Shown here in pieces: positions 10,943 to 19,771 of a stretch of 64,000 bases of DNA (positions are counted from its first letter, which is position 1; every line of letters begins with the position of its first letter). A program made the translations under genes and the position numbers. The DNA is from Homoserinibacter sp. GY 40078 (GTDB lineage: Bacteria > Actinomycetota > Actinomycetes > Actinomycetales > Microbacteriaceae): NCBI RefSeq assembly GCF_008017545.1, contig NZ_VRTZ01000003.1, forward strand, positions 62,001-126,000. Reading direction: 5' to 3'. The notes below the pieces were generated by a model, which did not search any database, was not told where the DNA came from, and saw only the letters and a program-made list of their open reading frames with translations.

Positions 10943-11911
10943 TCAGATGGGGACGCGCACCTGCTGGATGACCGAGCGGAGCACGGCATCCGTGCCGACC
11001 CCTTCGAGCTCGGCCTCCGGGCGCAGCTGGATGCGGTGGCGCAGCACGGGCAGCGCCATCGCCTGGATGTGGTCGGGGGTGACGCCTGCGGCGCCGGACA
11101 GCCACGCCCACGCGCGCGAGGCCGCGAGGAGCGCGGTGGCGCCGCGCGGGCTGACCCCGAGGCGCACCGACGGGCTCTGCCGGGTGCCGCGTGCGAGGTC
11201 GACGGCGTAGCCGAGAACGTCGGCGCTCACCGGCAGGTGTGCGACGTCGGCGCGCGCGGCGGCGAGTGTCGCGGCATCGAGCACGGGGGTCACGCCGGCG
11301 GCTTCGAGGTCGCGCGGGTCGAACCCTCCCGCATGGCGGGTGAGCACCTCGACCTCGGCGTCGCGCACCGGAAGATCGAGGACGAGCTTCAGCAGGAACC
11401 GGTCGAGCTGCGCCTCGGGAAGCGTGTACGTGCCCTCGTATTCGATCGGGTTCTGCGTCGCCGCGACGAGGAACGGCGAGGGAAGGGGGCGCGTCACACC
11501 GTCGGCCGACACCTGACGCTCCTCCATCGCCTCCAGCAGGGCCGACTGGGTCTTCGGAGGGGTGCGGTTGATCTCGTCGGCCAGCAGGATGTTCGTGAAG
11601 ACCGGCCCCTCGCGGAACTCGAACACGCCGCTCTTGGGGTCGTAGACGACCGATCCGGTGATGTCGCCGGGCATCAGGTCGGGCGTGAACTGCACTCGGC
11701 GGGTCTCGAGAGACAGCGACCGCGAGAGCGCACGCACGAGCAGGGTCTTCGCGACGCCCGGCACGCCCTCGAGCAGCACGTGGCCGTTCGCGAGGAGGGC
11801 GATCAGCAGCCCGGTGACCGCGCCGTCCTGCCCGACCACCGCCTTCCCCACCTCGACGCGCACGCGCGACAGGGCATCTCGGAGCTCATTGGTGGTGGTC
11901 ATGTCGTCCAT
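10943..11911 (-). CDS. MoxR family AAA+ ATPase
   Basis: Cytosolic AAA+ ATPase of up to 322 aa. Walker A is GVPGVAKT (around residue 52), Walker B with the catalytic Glu is LLADEINRTPPKTQSALLEAMEE, sensor 1 is ATQNPIEYEGTYTLPEAQLDRF, and a C-terminal lid follows. These are all diagnostic for the MoxR branch, which works as a chaperone for VWA-domain proteins, here DUF58 encoded immediately downstream. Two starts are possible: ATG 11911 (MDDMTTTNE), very close to the GGAAG ribosome binding site, or ATG 11902 (MTTTNELRD), better spaced. The upstream DUF4350 gene ends 13 bases before. Confidence 0.93.
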   Translation of the reverse strand: MDDMTTTNELRDALSRVRVEVGKAVVGQDGAVTGLLIALLANGHVLLEGVPGVAKTLLVRALSRSLSLETRRVQFTPDLMPGDITGSVVYDPKSGVFEFREGPVFTNILLADEINRTPPKTQSALLEAMEERQVSADGVTRPLPSPFLVAATQNPIEYEGTYTLPEAQLDRFLLKLVLDLPVRDAEVEVLTRHAGGFDPRDLEAAGVTPVLDAATLAAARADVAHLPVSADVLGYAVDLARGTRQSPSVRLGVSPRGATALLAASRAWAWLSGAAGVTPDHIQAMALPVLRHRIQLRPEAELEGVGTDAVLRSVIQQVRVPI

Positions 11912-11924
11912 TCTTCCGTGGCGG

Positions 11925-13070
11925 TCATCGGGGCCTCACGCTGTGCGTGAGGTCGCGTTCAAGCGTCGCGAGCTGGTCGGAGAGATGGACGACCGCTCGG
12001 TCGTTCCGCGCCTCCAGCGTGCGCAGCAGCGCATCGACGTCGGCAGGGTCGCGTCCGGTCGCGGCGGCGGTCGCGGCGATGACCGCGTCGTCGTCGGCGG
12101 TGCGCGGCAGCCCGAGGGTGCGCGCCAGGCGATCGATCGTCGAGCGTCTCAGGATGTCGATGGCGTGGCCACGCGCTGCACCGCGCTCGTAGAGGCGAGC
12201 GCGGCCCTCCATCGTCTCGCTCGCGCGCACCTCGACGGGCAGGTCCTCGACGACGACCGGCCCCATCCGGCGTCCGCGCCACAGGATCGCAGCGATGCCG
12301 ACGAGCAACAGGAGCACCATGAGCGGCAGGTACCAGTCGGCCTGGCGGGAGGCGAGGGTGCCGGTGTCCGAGGCGACCACGAGATCGTCGAGTCCCGGCT
12401 GGTACCAGACGAGACGCCCGCGCTCGCCGAGCAGCCCGAGCGCGAGGGCTGCGGCGCCGTGATCGGTGATCGTCTCGTTCGCGAGCACGTCGCCGCTCCC
12501 GAGCACCGTGATCTGCGTGCCCGAGCGCTCGAGGCGCACGAGAGATGCCGCACCGCCGGGCGTCGGGAAGCAGCGGATGGCGTCGTCCGGGGCGTCGTAC
12601 GCGTCGCCGGTCGCGATGATCGTCTCGGCGCGTTGGGCGGCCGGCAGCTCGCAGTCGGCATCCGCCACGCTTGCGGGGAAGCCGGCGTACACCACCTCCG
12701 GCACGATGGCCTCGAGCGCCGCGTCGCGCGGCTGCACGAGCAGCACGGAGTCGGTCAGGTCAGCGACGCGCGCGTACGCGTCCGCGCCGAGCATCCACCA
12801 GTCGTCGTCGAGTAGGAGCGTCGTATCGCCGCCGTGCCCACGCGTCTGTGCGGTCGCCTCGGAGATCGAGTGGACGACGACGACCTCCACCCCCTGATCT
12901 CGCAGGACCTCCGCGACCGCGCGTGCGCCGGTCGGCGACGCGTCGTCCGGATCGCGTTCGTGCAGTCCCACCGACTCACCCCGTGACCCTGCCCAGACCG
13001 CGAGGACGACGAGCACGACCAGTATGCCGAGCGCGACCCATCCGGCGGCCGCGCCGGCTCGACCCCTCAC
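11925..13070 (-). CDS. DUF4350 domain-containing membrane protein
   Basis: 381 aa from GTG 13070. A membrane helix at about residues 10-30 (GWVALGILVVLVVLAVWAG) is followed by an extracytoplasmic DUF4350 domain (HERDPDDASPTGARAVAEVLRDQGVEVVVV, a GATase-like fold) and a second membrane helix near residue 255 (WYLPLMVLLLLVGIAAILW). The C-terminal ~110 residues are cytoplasmic, helical and Arg-rich. The GTG start overlaps the stop of the DUF4129 gene by four bases (GTGA), the usual coupling arrangement. It is a constant companion of MoxR/DUF58/DUF4129 genes in actinobacteria; the biochemical role is unknown. Confidence 0.88.
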   Translation of the reverse strand: MRGRAGAAAGWVALGILVVLVVLAVWAGSRGESVGLHERDPDDASPTGARAVAEVLRDQGVEVVVVHSISEATAQTRGHGGDTTLLLDDDWWMLGADAYARVADLTDSVLLVQPRDAALEAIVPEVVYAGFPASVADADCELPAAQRAETIIATGDAYDAPDDAIRCFPTPGGAASLVRLERSGTQITVLGSGDVLANETITDHGAAALALGLLGERGRLVWYQPGLDDLVVASDTGTLASRQADWYLPLMVLLLLVGIAAILWRGRRMGPVVVEDLPVEVRASETMEGRARLYERGAARGHAIDILRRSTIDRLARTLGLPRTADDDAVIAATAAATGRDPADVDALLRTLEARNDRAVVHLSDQLATLERDLTHSVRPR

Positions 13071-13747
13071 GCCTCGACCTCCGCCGGTCGGAGTTCGGGC
13101 TCGGTCGCGGCCCGGCGCTCGCGATCGATCGCCGCGTCGAGGGTGGCCAGTCGCTCGTAGCGGGCCGCGTCTCCCGGGTCGCCGAGATAGCGCACGGCGT
13201 CGAACTCGTCGGCCGCAGCCGCAAGCGCGCTCGCGTGGGTGGGGAGTGCGGCTCCCGCCCGTCGCGCCACGTCGTGGGCCGTGCTGCCGGGCAGGCTCGT
13301 GACGAGTGAGCGCTCGTGCAGCGACCGTGCGAGCGCTCGGAACCGTTCCGCGATGGCCTCCGCCCACTGTCCGCGACCGGCGGCGGCATCCGCGGCGCGA
13401 CGCATCGCCGCCGCATCCCGAACGTCGTCCGCCTCGAACACGTCGGCCTCGGAGGTGACTTTGCTGCGGGCGCGGAGGCGGGGCAGCCCGAAGACGAGGA
13501 ACGCGATGACCAGCACGGCCGCGGCCACCGCGATCAGCACGCCCAGCCAGAGGGGTGCGCCGCCGCCGTCGCCGCCGATCGAGGAGAAGAAGCGGCCGAG
13601 GGCGTCGAGGAGGTCCTCGAGCCACGTGGGCGAGGCGTCCTCTCCGCCCGTGCCGTATCTCGCCTGCGACAGCTCGTCGCGCAGCAGTTCGCGCGCCTCT
13701 TCGGCGTCCGGATCCAGGGGGATGCTCGAGGTCATCGTCACGACCAT
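13067..13747 (-). CDS. DUF4129 domain-containing membrane protein
   Basis: 226 aa. The N-terminal ~65 residues contain a Pro/Asp-rich segment with the pattern LDPDAEEARELLRDELSQARY typical of actinobacterial DUF4129 proteins and likely face outside. One membrane helix follows (about residues 67-92, LWLGVLIAVAAAVLVIAFLVFGL). The DUF4129 domain is C-terminal and cytoplasmic (GQWAEAIAERFRALARSLHERSLVTSLPGSTAHDVARRA), resembling the domain often fused to transglutaminase-like proteins. The ATG at 13747 was chosen because GGAGGG lies seven bases upstream; the inner ATG at 13735 is too far from it. It overlaps the preceding gene by 10 bases and the following by 4, so the operon is tightly coupled. 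Confidence 0.88.
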   Translation of the reverse strand: MVVTMTSSIPLDPDAEEARELLRDELSQARYGTGGEDASPTWLEDLLDALGRFFSSIGGDGGGAPLWLGVLIAVAAAVLVIAFLVFGLPRLRARSKVTSEADVFEADDVRDAAAMRRAADAAAGRGQWAEAIAERFRALARSLHERSLVTSLPGSTAHDVARRAGAALPTHASALAAAADEFDAVRYLGDPGDAARYERLATLDAAIDRERRAATEPELRPAEVEA

Positions 13748-14859
13748 GTCGCGCCCTCCGGAGTCGTGGCGGCGCGGGCGGCTGGCGTCTGAGACGTCGG
13801 TGCCGTGTCGGGGGAGCGGTAGGGGTCTGCCTCGGTCGGATCGAAGTGCGTGGACGGCCGACGCGTCTCCATGAACCGGGCGAGCATCAGGTCGAGGCCC
13901 TCGCGGCGCATCCGCTGGTCGAGGTAGAGCACGGCGTCGGTCGAGGTGACGATCACGAGCGCGACGGCGGAGATCACCGCTACGACGATCGCGGCGACGA
14001 CGGTCGTGATCTCTGAGATCGTGAACAGGTCGCCCTCGTCGCCGTTGCCCGCGAGCACGAACCCGAGCCACTGTCCGAGAAGTTGGACGGGCGTCGTCAC
14101 AATGCTCGTCGCGACGGCGATCATCACGCCGACGAGCAGCCGGATGCCGAACACGCGCCAGAACCAGCCGGAGCCTCGGGTGAGCCCCCAGGCCCGCCGG
14201 AGAGCCCGGGCGAGCACCAGGCGCTCGACGACGAGCACCTGCGGCACGAAGGCGAGCCGGGTGCCGAGCCAGACGAGAAGCACCGTCGCCCCGGGGTACA
14301 GCACCACCGTGACGATGACCGCGGCGACCGGGTTCGCCAACGCCGCGCTCGCGAGCACGAAGGCACCGGTCAGCCCGCCCAAGACGAGCACCGCGAAGAC
14401 CAGCACCGCCCACCCGATCGTGCGGCCGAGAGCGCCACGGGTGCGGCGACGCAGACCGCGAACGGTCAGTCGCCGCCCGACGACCGCGTGCGCGACCTCC
14501 GCGGCCGACAGGCCGCGCTGAACGATCGCGGTCGCCTCGCCGAGCGCGGTCGTCGACACCCACACGAGAAGACCCGCACCGAATCCGTTGAGCCAGCCGT
14601 ACAGCTCGGCGCCGGTGCGACGAGAGCCGAGTGCGTCGAGCACCGCGGGCGCGAGCAGGTCAGAGAGAGCGAACGACCCCAGAGTCGCCACGAGCGAGAG
14701 CAGGATGGCGGGCCCCATCGTCACCTGCGGGTTGTGTCGAAGTGCGCGGATGCCACCGCCGATGATCTGCCCCAGAGTCAGCGGACGCAGGGGGAGGAAC
14801 GGCTCGCGTGGCGGGGGAGCCCAGCTGGGGGCCGGGAATCCGCCACTCGGCTCCGTCAC
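13738..14859 (-). CDS. Polytopic membrane protein, first gene of the DUF58/MoxR operon
   Basis: 373 aa from GTG 14859 with GGAGG four bases upstream. The N-terminus is Pro-rich (FPAPSWAPPPREPFLPLRPL), then RPLTLGQIIGGGIRALRHNP, a pattern found in actinobacterial proteins annotated as glycerophosphoryl diester phosphodiesterase membrane-domain proteins. About six hydrophobic segments follow (near residues 45-65, 85-110, 150-175, 180-205, 230-260, 290-320) and a short polar tail with Thr/Ala/Pro. No catalytic residues were recognised. Position as leader of the MoxR operon suggests a structural or transport role in envelope assembly; substrate unknown. Confidence 0.75.
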   Translation of the reverse strand: MTEPSGGFPAPSWAPPPREPFLPLRPLTLGQIIGGGIRALRHNPQVTMGPAILLSLVATLGSFALSDLLAPAVLDALGSRRTGAELYGWLNGFGAGLLVWVSTTALGEATAIVQRGLSAAEVAHAVVGRRLTVRGLRRRTRGALGRTIGWAVLVFAVLVLGGLTGAFVLASAALANPVAAVIVTVVLYPGATVLLVWLGTRLAFVPQVLVVERLVLARALRRAWGLTRGSGWFWRVFGIRLLVGVMIAVATSIVTTPVQLLGQWLGFVLAGNGDEGDLFTISEITTVVAAIVVAVISAVALVIVTSTDAVLYLDQRMRREGLDLMLARFMETRRPSTHFDPTEADPYRSPDTAPTSQTPAARAATTPEGATWS

Positions 14860-14977
14860 CCGGCCTCCGATCGTTCGCGAGGGACGCTCACTCGCCTGCG
14901 GGATATGCTCCCACACCACGGCTAGTGTTGTCAGAACCGAACAGCCCGTGTGGGACGAGACGGAGCGAACGAGGTCA

Positions 14978-15658
14978 ATGAACGCGCGCATTCTCGTGGT
15001 CGACGACGACCCGGCGATCGCCGAGATGATCGGCATCATCCTCGACGGCGAGGACTTCGAGACGATCGTCGCGGCCGACGGGCGCGCCGCCATCGACGCC
15101 TTCCGCGAGGAGCGGCCCGACCTCGTGCTGCTCGACCTCATGCTCCCGGGGATGAGCGGCATCGACGTGTGCCGCACGCTGCGCGCCGAGAGCGGTGCCC
15201 CGATCATCATGCTGACCGCCAAGGGCGAGCCCATGGACGTCGTCCAGGGGCTCGAGTCCGGTGCGGACGACTACATCGTGAAGCCCTTCAACCCCAAGGA
15301 GCTCGTCGCGCGCATCCGCGCCCGCCTGCGGCCGAGCCTGCCCGACACGACCGAGCGCATCCAGATCGGCGACCTCGTGATCGACGTGCCCGGCCACGAG
15401 GTCCGGCGCGGCGACGCGCGCATCGGGCTCACTCCGCTCGAGTTCCAGCTGCTGCTCGCGCTCGCGGCGAAGCCGCAGCAGGTCTTCACCCGCGAGATGC
15501 TGCTCGAGCAGGTGTGGGGCTACCACTACAAGGCCGACACGCGGCTCGTGAACGTGCACGTGCAGCGGCTGCGCGCCAAGGTCGAGCACGACCCCGACAA
15601 CCCGCGGATCGTCACCACCGTGCGCGGAGTCGGCTACCGCGCGGGCGCCGTCACCTAG
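14978..15658 (+). CDS. mtrA: Response regulator MtrA
   Basis: 226-residue OmpR/PhoB-type regulator, the usual length for MtrA. Receiver domain with D9/D10/D11 and phospho-acceptor D53 (LVLLDLMLPG), Thr/Lys switch residues (MLTAKGEP, IVKPFNP), then a winged-helix domain (TPLEFQLLLALAAKPQQVFTREMLLEQVWGY and RLVNVHVQRLRAKVEHDP). MtrA controls cell-wall hydrolases, DNA replication and division genes and osmotic adaptation in actinobacteria. The identity rests on the immediately following mtrB and lpqB, an order conserved throughout the phylum. A TAGTGT at 14923-14928 may be its -10 box, giving a leader of about 43 bases. Confidence 0.96.
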   Translation: MNARILVVDDDPAIAEMIGIILDGEDFETIVAADGRAAIDAFREERPDLVLLDLMLPGMSGIDVCRTLRAESGAPIIMLTAKGEPMDVVQGLESGADDYIVKPFNPKELVARIRARLRPSLPDTTERIQIGDLVIDVPGHEVRRGDARIGLTPLEFQLLLALAAKPQQVFTREMLLEQVWGYHYKADTRLVNVHVQRLRAKVEHDPDNPRIVTTVRGVGYRAGAVT

Positions 15659-15667
15659 GGGCCTGGC

Positions 15668-17248
15668 GTGCGGTGGGACTGGCGCGCCTGGCGGGACCGC
15701 CTGGTCCACGTCTGGCGCGGCTCCCTGCGCGCGCGCACGATCGTCATCACCGTGGTGCTCTCGGCGATCGCGGTCACGGTCATCGGCGTCGTGATCTCGA
15801 CCTCCGTACGGTCGAACCTCTTCGACTCAAGGCGCGAGCAGGTGATCTCGGAGGCCGGGCGCGCCACGGAGCAGGCACAGCAGATGTTCACCTCGGCCGA
15901 AGGGCTCGGCGAGAGCGTCGACGTCGAGGCGACGGTCAGTTCCGCGATCCAGGCCGTGCAGCTCTCGACCACGGCCGCCTACACGGCGCTCCTCTGGGAG
16001 CCCGGACAGGACATCCCACAGGTCGTCGACAACCGTGCGAGCCGCGACTTCCTCGATGCGTACGCGACGCCGCAGCTGCGGGCGCAGGTCTCGTCCGGCG
16101 GCGTCGAATCGATCTCGTGGCAGTCGGTCGCCCTGGTCGACGGCGGGGGAGCAGACCCCGGCATCACGACGGGATCACTGCTCGACACCTTCTCCGGCGG
16201 CCGCTACCAGCTGTTCCTCGTCTACGACCTCTCCGACGTGCAGCAGACCCTCGATTTCGTGCAGTCGACGCTGCTTCTCGGCGGCATCGCGCTCGTCGTG
16301 CTCTTCGGGGGCGTCGCGTACCTCATCGTCCGGCTCGTGGTCGGTCCCGTGCGCATCGCCGCCGACGTGTCCGAGAAGCTCGCGGAGGGCGACCTCGAAG
16401 AGCGCTTGCCCGTGCGGGGGGAGGACGAACTGGCGACGCTCGCACGCTCGTTCAACCGGATGGCCGACAGCCTGCAGACCCAGATCCGACGCCTCGCCGA
16501 GCTCTCGCGGGTCCAGCAGCGCTTCGTCTCCGACGTCTCGCACGAGCTGCGCACGCCTCTCACGACGATCCGTCTTGCCGGCGACGTGCTGTACGACCAG
16601 CGCGAGCGCTTCCCGGCGCCCACGGCGCGCACGGCCGAGCTTCTGCACGCACAGGTGGAACGGTTCGAAGAGATGCTCTCGGATCTTCTCGAGATGAGCC
16701 GCTACGACGCCGGCGCCGTCGAGCTCGAGACCGATCCGACGAACCTCGTGCGCCTCGTCGAGGAATCCATCCAGGCGGTCGAACCGCTCGCACGGGAGCG
16801 GGGGACCGAGATTCGCCTCGTCGCGCCGGGCGGTTACTTCGAGGCGGATGTCGACGTGCGCCGCATCCGCCGCATCCTTCAGAATCTGCTCGGCAACGCC
16901 ATCGATCATGGGGAGTCGAAGCCGATCGTCGTCTATGTGGATTCCGACGAACGCGCCGCGGCGATCGCGGTGCGCGACTACGGCATCGGGATGGAACCGC
17001 AGGACGTGGAGCGTGTGTTCGACCGCTTCTGGCGCGCCGACCCCTCGCGCCAGCGCACCACGGGGGGCACGGGACTCGGACTCGCGATCTCGCTCGAAGA
17101 CGCCGCGGTGCACGGGGGCGAGCTGGCGGTGTGGTCGGAGCCCGGCGGGGGCAGCTGCTTCCGTCTCACCTTGCCGCGTCGGCGCGGCGATGTGCTCGAC
17201 GGCGCATCGCCGCTCGGACTCCCGCCGGATGGCGAGGTGCCCGCATGA
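15668..17248 (+). CDS. mtrB: Sensor histidine kinase MtrB
   Basis: 526 aa from GTG 15668, nine bases after mtrA. Membrane helices at about residues 23-45 and 193-215 flank a 145-residue extracytoplasmic sensor. HAMP (VVGPVRIAADVSEKLAEGDLEERLPVRG), HisKA with FVSDVSHELRTPLTTIRLAG (His near residue 294) and an HATPase_c domain (LQNLLGNAIDHGE, DYGIGMEP, VFDRFWRADPSRQRTTGGTGLGLAI) are all intact. It phosphorylates MtrA; in mycobacteria MtrB localises to the septum and its activity is modulated by LpqB. The stop overlaps the lpqB start (ATGA), so mtrA-mtrB-lpqB is one operon. Confidence 0.96.
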   Translation: MRWDWRAWRDRLVHVWRGSLRARTIVITVVLSAIAVTVIGVVISTSVRSNLFDSRREQVISEAGRATEQAQQMFTSAEGLGESVDVEATVSSAIQAVQLSTTAAYTALLWEPGQDIPQVVDNRASRDFLDAYATPQLRAQVSSGGVESISWQSVALVDGGGADPGITTGSLLDTFSGGRYQLFLVYDLSDVQQTLDFVQSTLLLGGIALVVLFGGVAYLIVRLVVGPVRIAADVSEKLAEGDLEERLPVRGEDELATLARSFNRMADSLQTQIRRLAELSRVQQRFVSDVSHELRTPLTTIRLAGDVLYDQRERFPAPTARTAELLHAQVERFEEMLSDLLEMSRYDAGAVELETDPTNLVRLVEESIQAVEPLARERGTEIRLVAPGGYFEADVDVRRIRRILQNLLGNAIDHGESKPIVVYVDSDERAAAIAVRDYGIGMEPQDVERVFDRFWRADPSRQRTTGGTGLGLAISLEDAAVHGGELAVWSEPGGGSCFRLTLPRRRGDVLDGASPLGLPPDGEVPA

Positions 17249-18924
17249 GCGGCTGGGCACGGACGTCCGTGCTGCGGTCGGCGGGCGTCGCCCTCGTCGC
17301 CGCACTGCTGCTCGCCGGGTGCGCGGGCATTCCGAACGCGGGGCCCGTCGGCTCCGAACCGATCGGCGCGGACCAAGACGGCGACGACCTCATCTCGCTC
17401 CCCGAAGGGCCGCAGACGGGAGCCACACCCGACGAACTGCTGCTCGGATTCCTCCGGGCGCAGCGCTCGCCCAAGAACGACTTCATCGTCGCGCGCGACT
17501 ACCTCACCGACGAGTTCCGCACCGAGTGGCGGCCGACCTCGAACGTGCTCATCTCCGACACCGCGGTCGTGCCGGTCGCCGTCGACGAGGACAGCTACAC
17601 CGTGTCGGTGCGGGTCGATGCGGTCGTCGGAGCGCACGGCGACTACGCGGATCTGGCGGAGCCGCAGAACGAGACGCTCGCGTACGAGTTCGCGAAGAAC
17701 GCCGACGGCGAGTGGCGCATCTCCTCGGCACCCGACGGATCGCTCCTGCCATCCGGGCGATTCACGGTCGCCTTCAGCGCGTCTCCGCTGTACTACTTCG
17801 ACCCGAGCTATCAGTACCTCGTGCCGGACCTCAGGTGGTTCCCGGATACGCCCTCGCGAGCGGACCGGATCGTGACGGAGCTGCTGCGCGGCCAGTCGGA
17901 CTGGTACGGGCAGGGGGTGCTCGTGACCGCCTTCCCGGCCGGGAGCGCCGTCGAGAGCGTTCAGGTGGCCAACGGGGTCGCCACCGTGGATCTCTCCGGA
18001 GACATCGCGACCCAGCCTGAGCTCGCGCGATGGCGGATGCAGCAACAGCTCGCTGCGAGCCTTGCGACCCTCACCGATTCGAGTTCGGTGCAACTGACGG
18101 CCGACGGCTTCGCGGTCACCGTGGGTGATCGCACCTCGGTCGACCGGGTGCTCGCCGTCTCGCAGAAGACGCTCGGCGGCACAGGCGACGCGTTCGGCTT
18201 CCTCGCGCGCGATGCCGTCGAGACCGTGCCGGGGCTGTCGCGGCCGGTGCAGGGGCTCGACCCCCACGGGGCGACACTTGCGCGGGATGCCGAGTCGGCA
18301 GCGGTGCGCGCGGATGATGGTGCCTGGCTCGTCGAGGCGGGCGACGATCCGCTCCGGGTGGACGGCCGGTCGAATCTCATCGATCCGGGAATCGACGACC
18401 TCGACTACGTGTGGACCGTGCCGGCCGACGAACCCTCGGCGATCGTCGCCACCGGGGCGGACGGCGTACCGCATCCGGTGTCGGCGCCGTTCCTCGACGG
18501 CACGGCGCGCACGCTCGATGTGTCGCGGGAAGGTGCCCGGCTGCTCGTGGCGACGCGCGTCGGAGACACCTCGGCGGTGTGGATGATCGGCATCGTCCGC
18601 GATGCCGACGGGGTTCCGACGGGCCTGGGCACGCCTCTTCAGCTCGTGGTCCGCGACGCGCCTCTCATCGACGCTGCCTGGGTCGATGCGTCGACGATCG
18701 CCGTGCTCTCGGGGTCGGACGGCGAGTCGCAGGTCGAGCTCTACCGCATCGGCGGGCGCGCGGAGTCGTTCGGCGCCCTCGACGGCGGCGTGCAGATCGT
18801 GGGAGGCAACACCGCGGACGGCATCCGGGTGCGCGACGCCGATGGCGACGTATGGCGTCGCACCTCGAGCGGTGGATGGCAGTCGACGGGGATCGTCGCC
18901 TCCTTCCTCGGCACGCAGCAGTAG
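17245..18924 (+). CDS. lpqB: Lipoprotein LpqB
   Basis: 559-residue lipoprotein. The signal peptide ends in a lipobox LLLAGC with the lipidated Cys at residue 26, so the protein is anchored to the outer face of the membrane. A GerMN domain occupies about residues 195-305 (ADRIVTELLRGQ... VESVQVANGVATVDLSGD), followed by the LpqB beta-propeller region to the C-terminus. LpqB interacts with the sensor domain of MtrB and tunes MtrA phosphorylation; the gene is co-transcribed with mtrAB here (4-base overlap). Confidence 0.95.
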   Translation: MSGWARTSVLRSAGVALVAALLLAGCAGIPNAGPVGSEPIGADQDGDDLISLPEGPQTGATPDELLLGFLRAQRSPKNDFIVARDYLTDEFRTEWRPTSNVLISDTAVVPVAVDEDSYTVSVRVDAVVGAHGDYADLAEPQNETLAYEFAKNADGEWRISSAPDGSLLPSGRFTVAFSASPLYYFDPSYQYLVPDLRWFPDTPSRADRIVTELLRGQSDWYGQGVLVTAFPAGSAVESVQVANGVATVDLSGDIATQPELARWRMQQQLAASLATLTDSSSVQLTADGFAVTVGDRTSVDRVLAVSQKTLGGTGDAFGFLARDAVETVPGLSRPVQGLDPHGATLARDAESAAVRADDGAWLVEAGDDPLRVDGRSNLIDPGIDDLDYVWTVPADEPSAIVATGADGVPHPVSAPFLDGTARTLDVSREGARLLVATRVGDTSAVWMIGIVRDADGVPTGLGTPLQLVVRDAPLIDAAWVDASTIAVLSGSDGESQVELYRIGGRAESFGALDGGVQIVGGNTADGIRVRDADGDVWRRTSSGGWQSTGIVASFLGTQQ

Positions 18925-18987
18925 GCACTCTCCCCAGCCGTACCCCCTGGGGCCGCGAGGATGCGGTCGTCGCACCAGGATCGGCGG

Positions 18988-19641
18988 ATGGATCGAGCAC
19001 TCGTCGCAGGCCTCCGCGAAGCGATGCGCGACGCGCTGGCGATCGTGTCGCCTGTCGAGTGCGCCGGATGCCGTGCTCCGGATCGGGAGCTGTGCGGCCG
19101 CTGCCAGCGTGCGCTCGCACCCGAGCCGGTACTGGTCACGACTCCGGGCGGGCTCACCGTCACCGCCGGGGCTGCCTACGAGGGGGTGGTCGCCTCCGTG
19201 CTCCTCGCCCTCAAGGCGGGACGCACGCCGCTCGCCTCCGCGCTCGCCCCGCTCCTGCGCTCGGCGCTCGCGGAGATCGATGCTGACCCGCGCACCCCAC
19301 TCTGCCCGGTGCCGTCGTCGAGATCCGCGTGGCGTCGTCGTGGCTTCGACCCGGTGCGGGTCGTGCTCGCCCGGGCCGGGCTCGAGGGAGTTCGGGCGCT
19401 TCACCCACCTGCCGCCAGGCCTCAGCAGAAGACCCTCGATCGCGCGGCGAGGTCGCAGAACATGGTGGGTGCGCATCGGGCGCGCGGTTCGTTCGCCGGC
19501 CGTCGGGTGCTCCTCGTCGATGACATCGTGACGACCGGTGCGACCCTCGACGAGGCCGCAAGGGCCGTTCGCGCTGCGGGCGCCGTGGTGCCGGCAGCGG
19601 TCGTGATCGCCGCCACGCCGCTCTCGGCAGGAACTGTCTGA
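18988..19641 (+). CDS. ComF family / phosphoribosyltransferase-like protein
   Basis: 217 aa from ATG 18988, or 226 aa from ATG 18961. N-terminal zinc-binding CAGC...CGRC (VECAGCRAPDRELCGRCQRAL) is typical of ComF-like proteins. The C-terminal phosphoribosyltransferase fold carries the PRPP loop RRVLLVDDIVTTGATLDEA and a conserved PVPSSRSAWRRRGFDPV. In competent bacteria ComF helps in handling transforming DNA; in actinobacteria the gene is a stable neighbour of lpqB and hpf (as Rv3242c in M. tuberculosis), and its role is undefined. The inner ATG was preferred as it has AGGATCGG upstream and a family-like start. Confidence 0.9.
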   Translation: MDRALVAGLREAMRDALAIVSPVECAGCRAPDRELCGRCQRALAPEPVLVTTPGGLTVTAGAAYEGVVASVLLALKAGRTPLASALAPLLRSALAEIDADPRTPLCPVPSSRSAWRRRGFDPVRVVLARAGLEGVRALHPPAARPQQKTLDRAARSQNMVGAHRARGSFAGRRVLLVDDIVTTGATLDEAARAVRAAGAVVPAAVVIAATPLSAGTV

Positions 19642-19670
19642 ACTCACAGCATCCGCAGGACGAAAGTCGG

Positions 19671-19699
19671 GTGACATCCATGGTGGCGACGACTACGGT
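19671..19699 (+). promoter_or_regulatory. Candidate hpf promoter
   Basis: GTGACA (19671-19676), spacer of exactly 17 bases, TACGGT (19694-19699). Both boxes are close to the primary sigma factor consensus in actinobacteria. Predicted start near 19706 gives a leader of about 65 bases that contains the hairpin at 19729-19761. Confidence 0.45.
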
Positions 19700-19728
19700 G
19701 GGCGAAAAGGCGCGAAGGAGACGACCGC

Positions 19729-19761
19729 CTGATCCGATGGGCGGCACTTCGGCTGGATCAG
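19729..19761 (+). promoter_or_regulatory. Leader hairpin abutting the hpf ribosome binding site
   Basis: CTGATCC (19729-19735) can pair with GGATCAG (19755-19761). The last G of the stem is the first G of the Shine-Dalgarno sequence GGGAGG (19761-19766), which precedes the ATG at 19772. The hairpin therefore ends exactly where the ribosome must bind, so it could modulate translation of the ribosome-hibernation factor. Structure is inferred by eye. Confidence 0.35.
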
Positions 19762-19771
19762 GGAGGTCACC

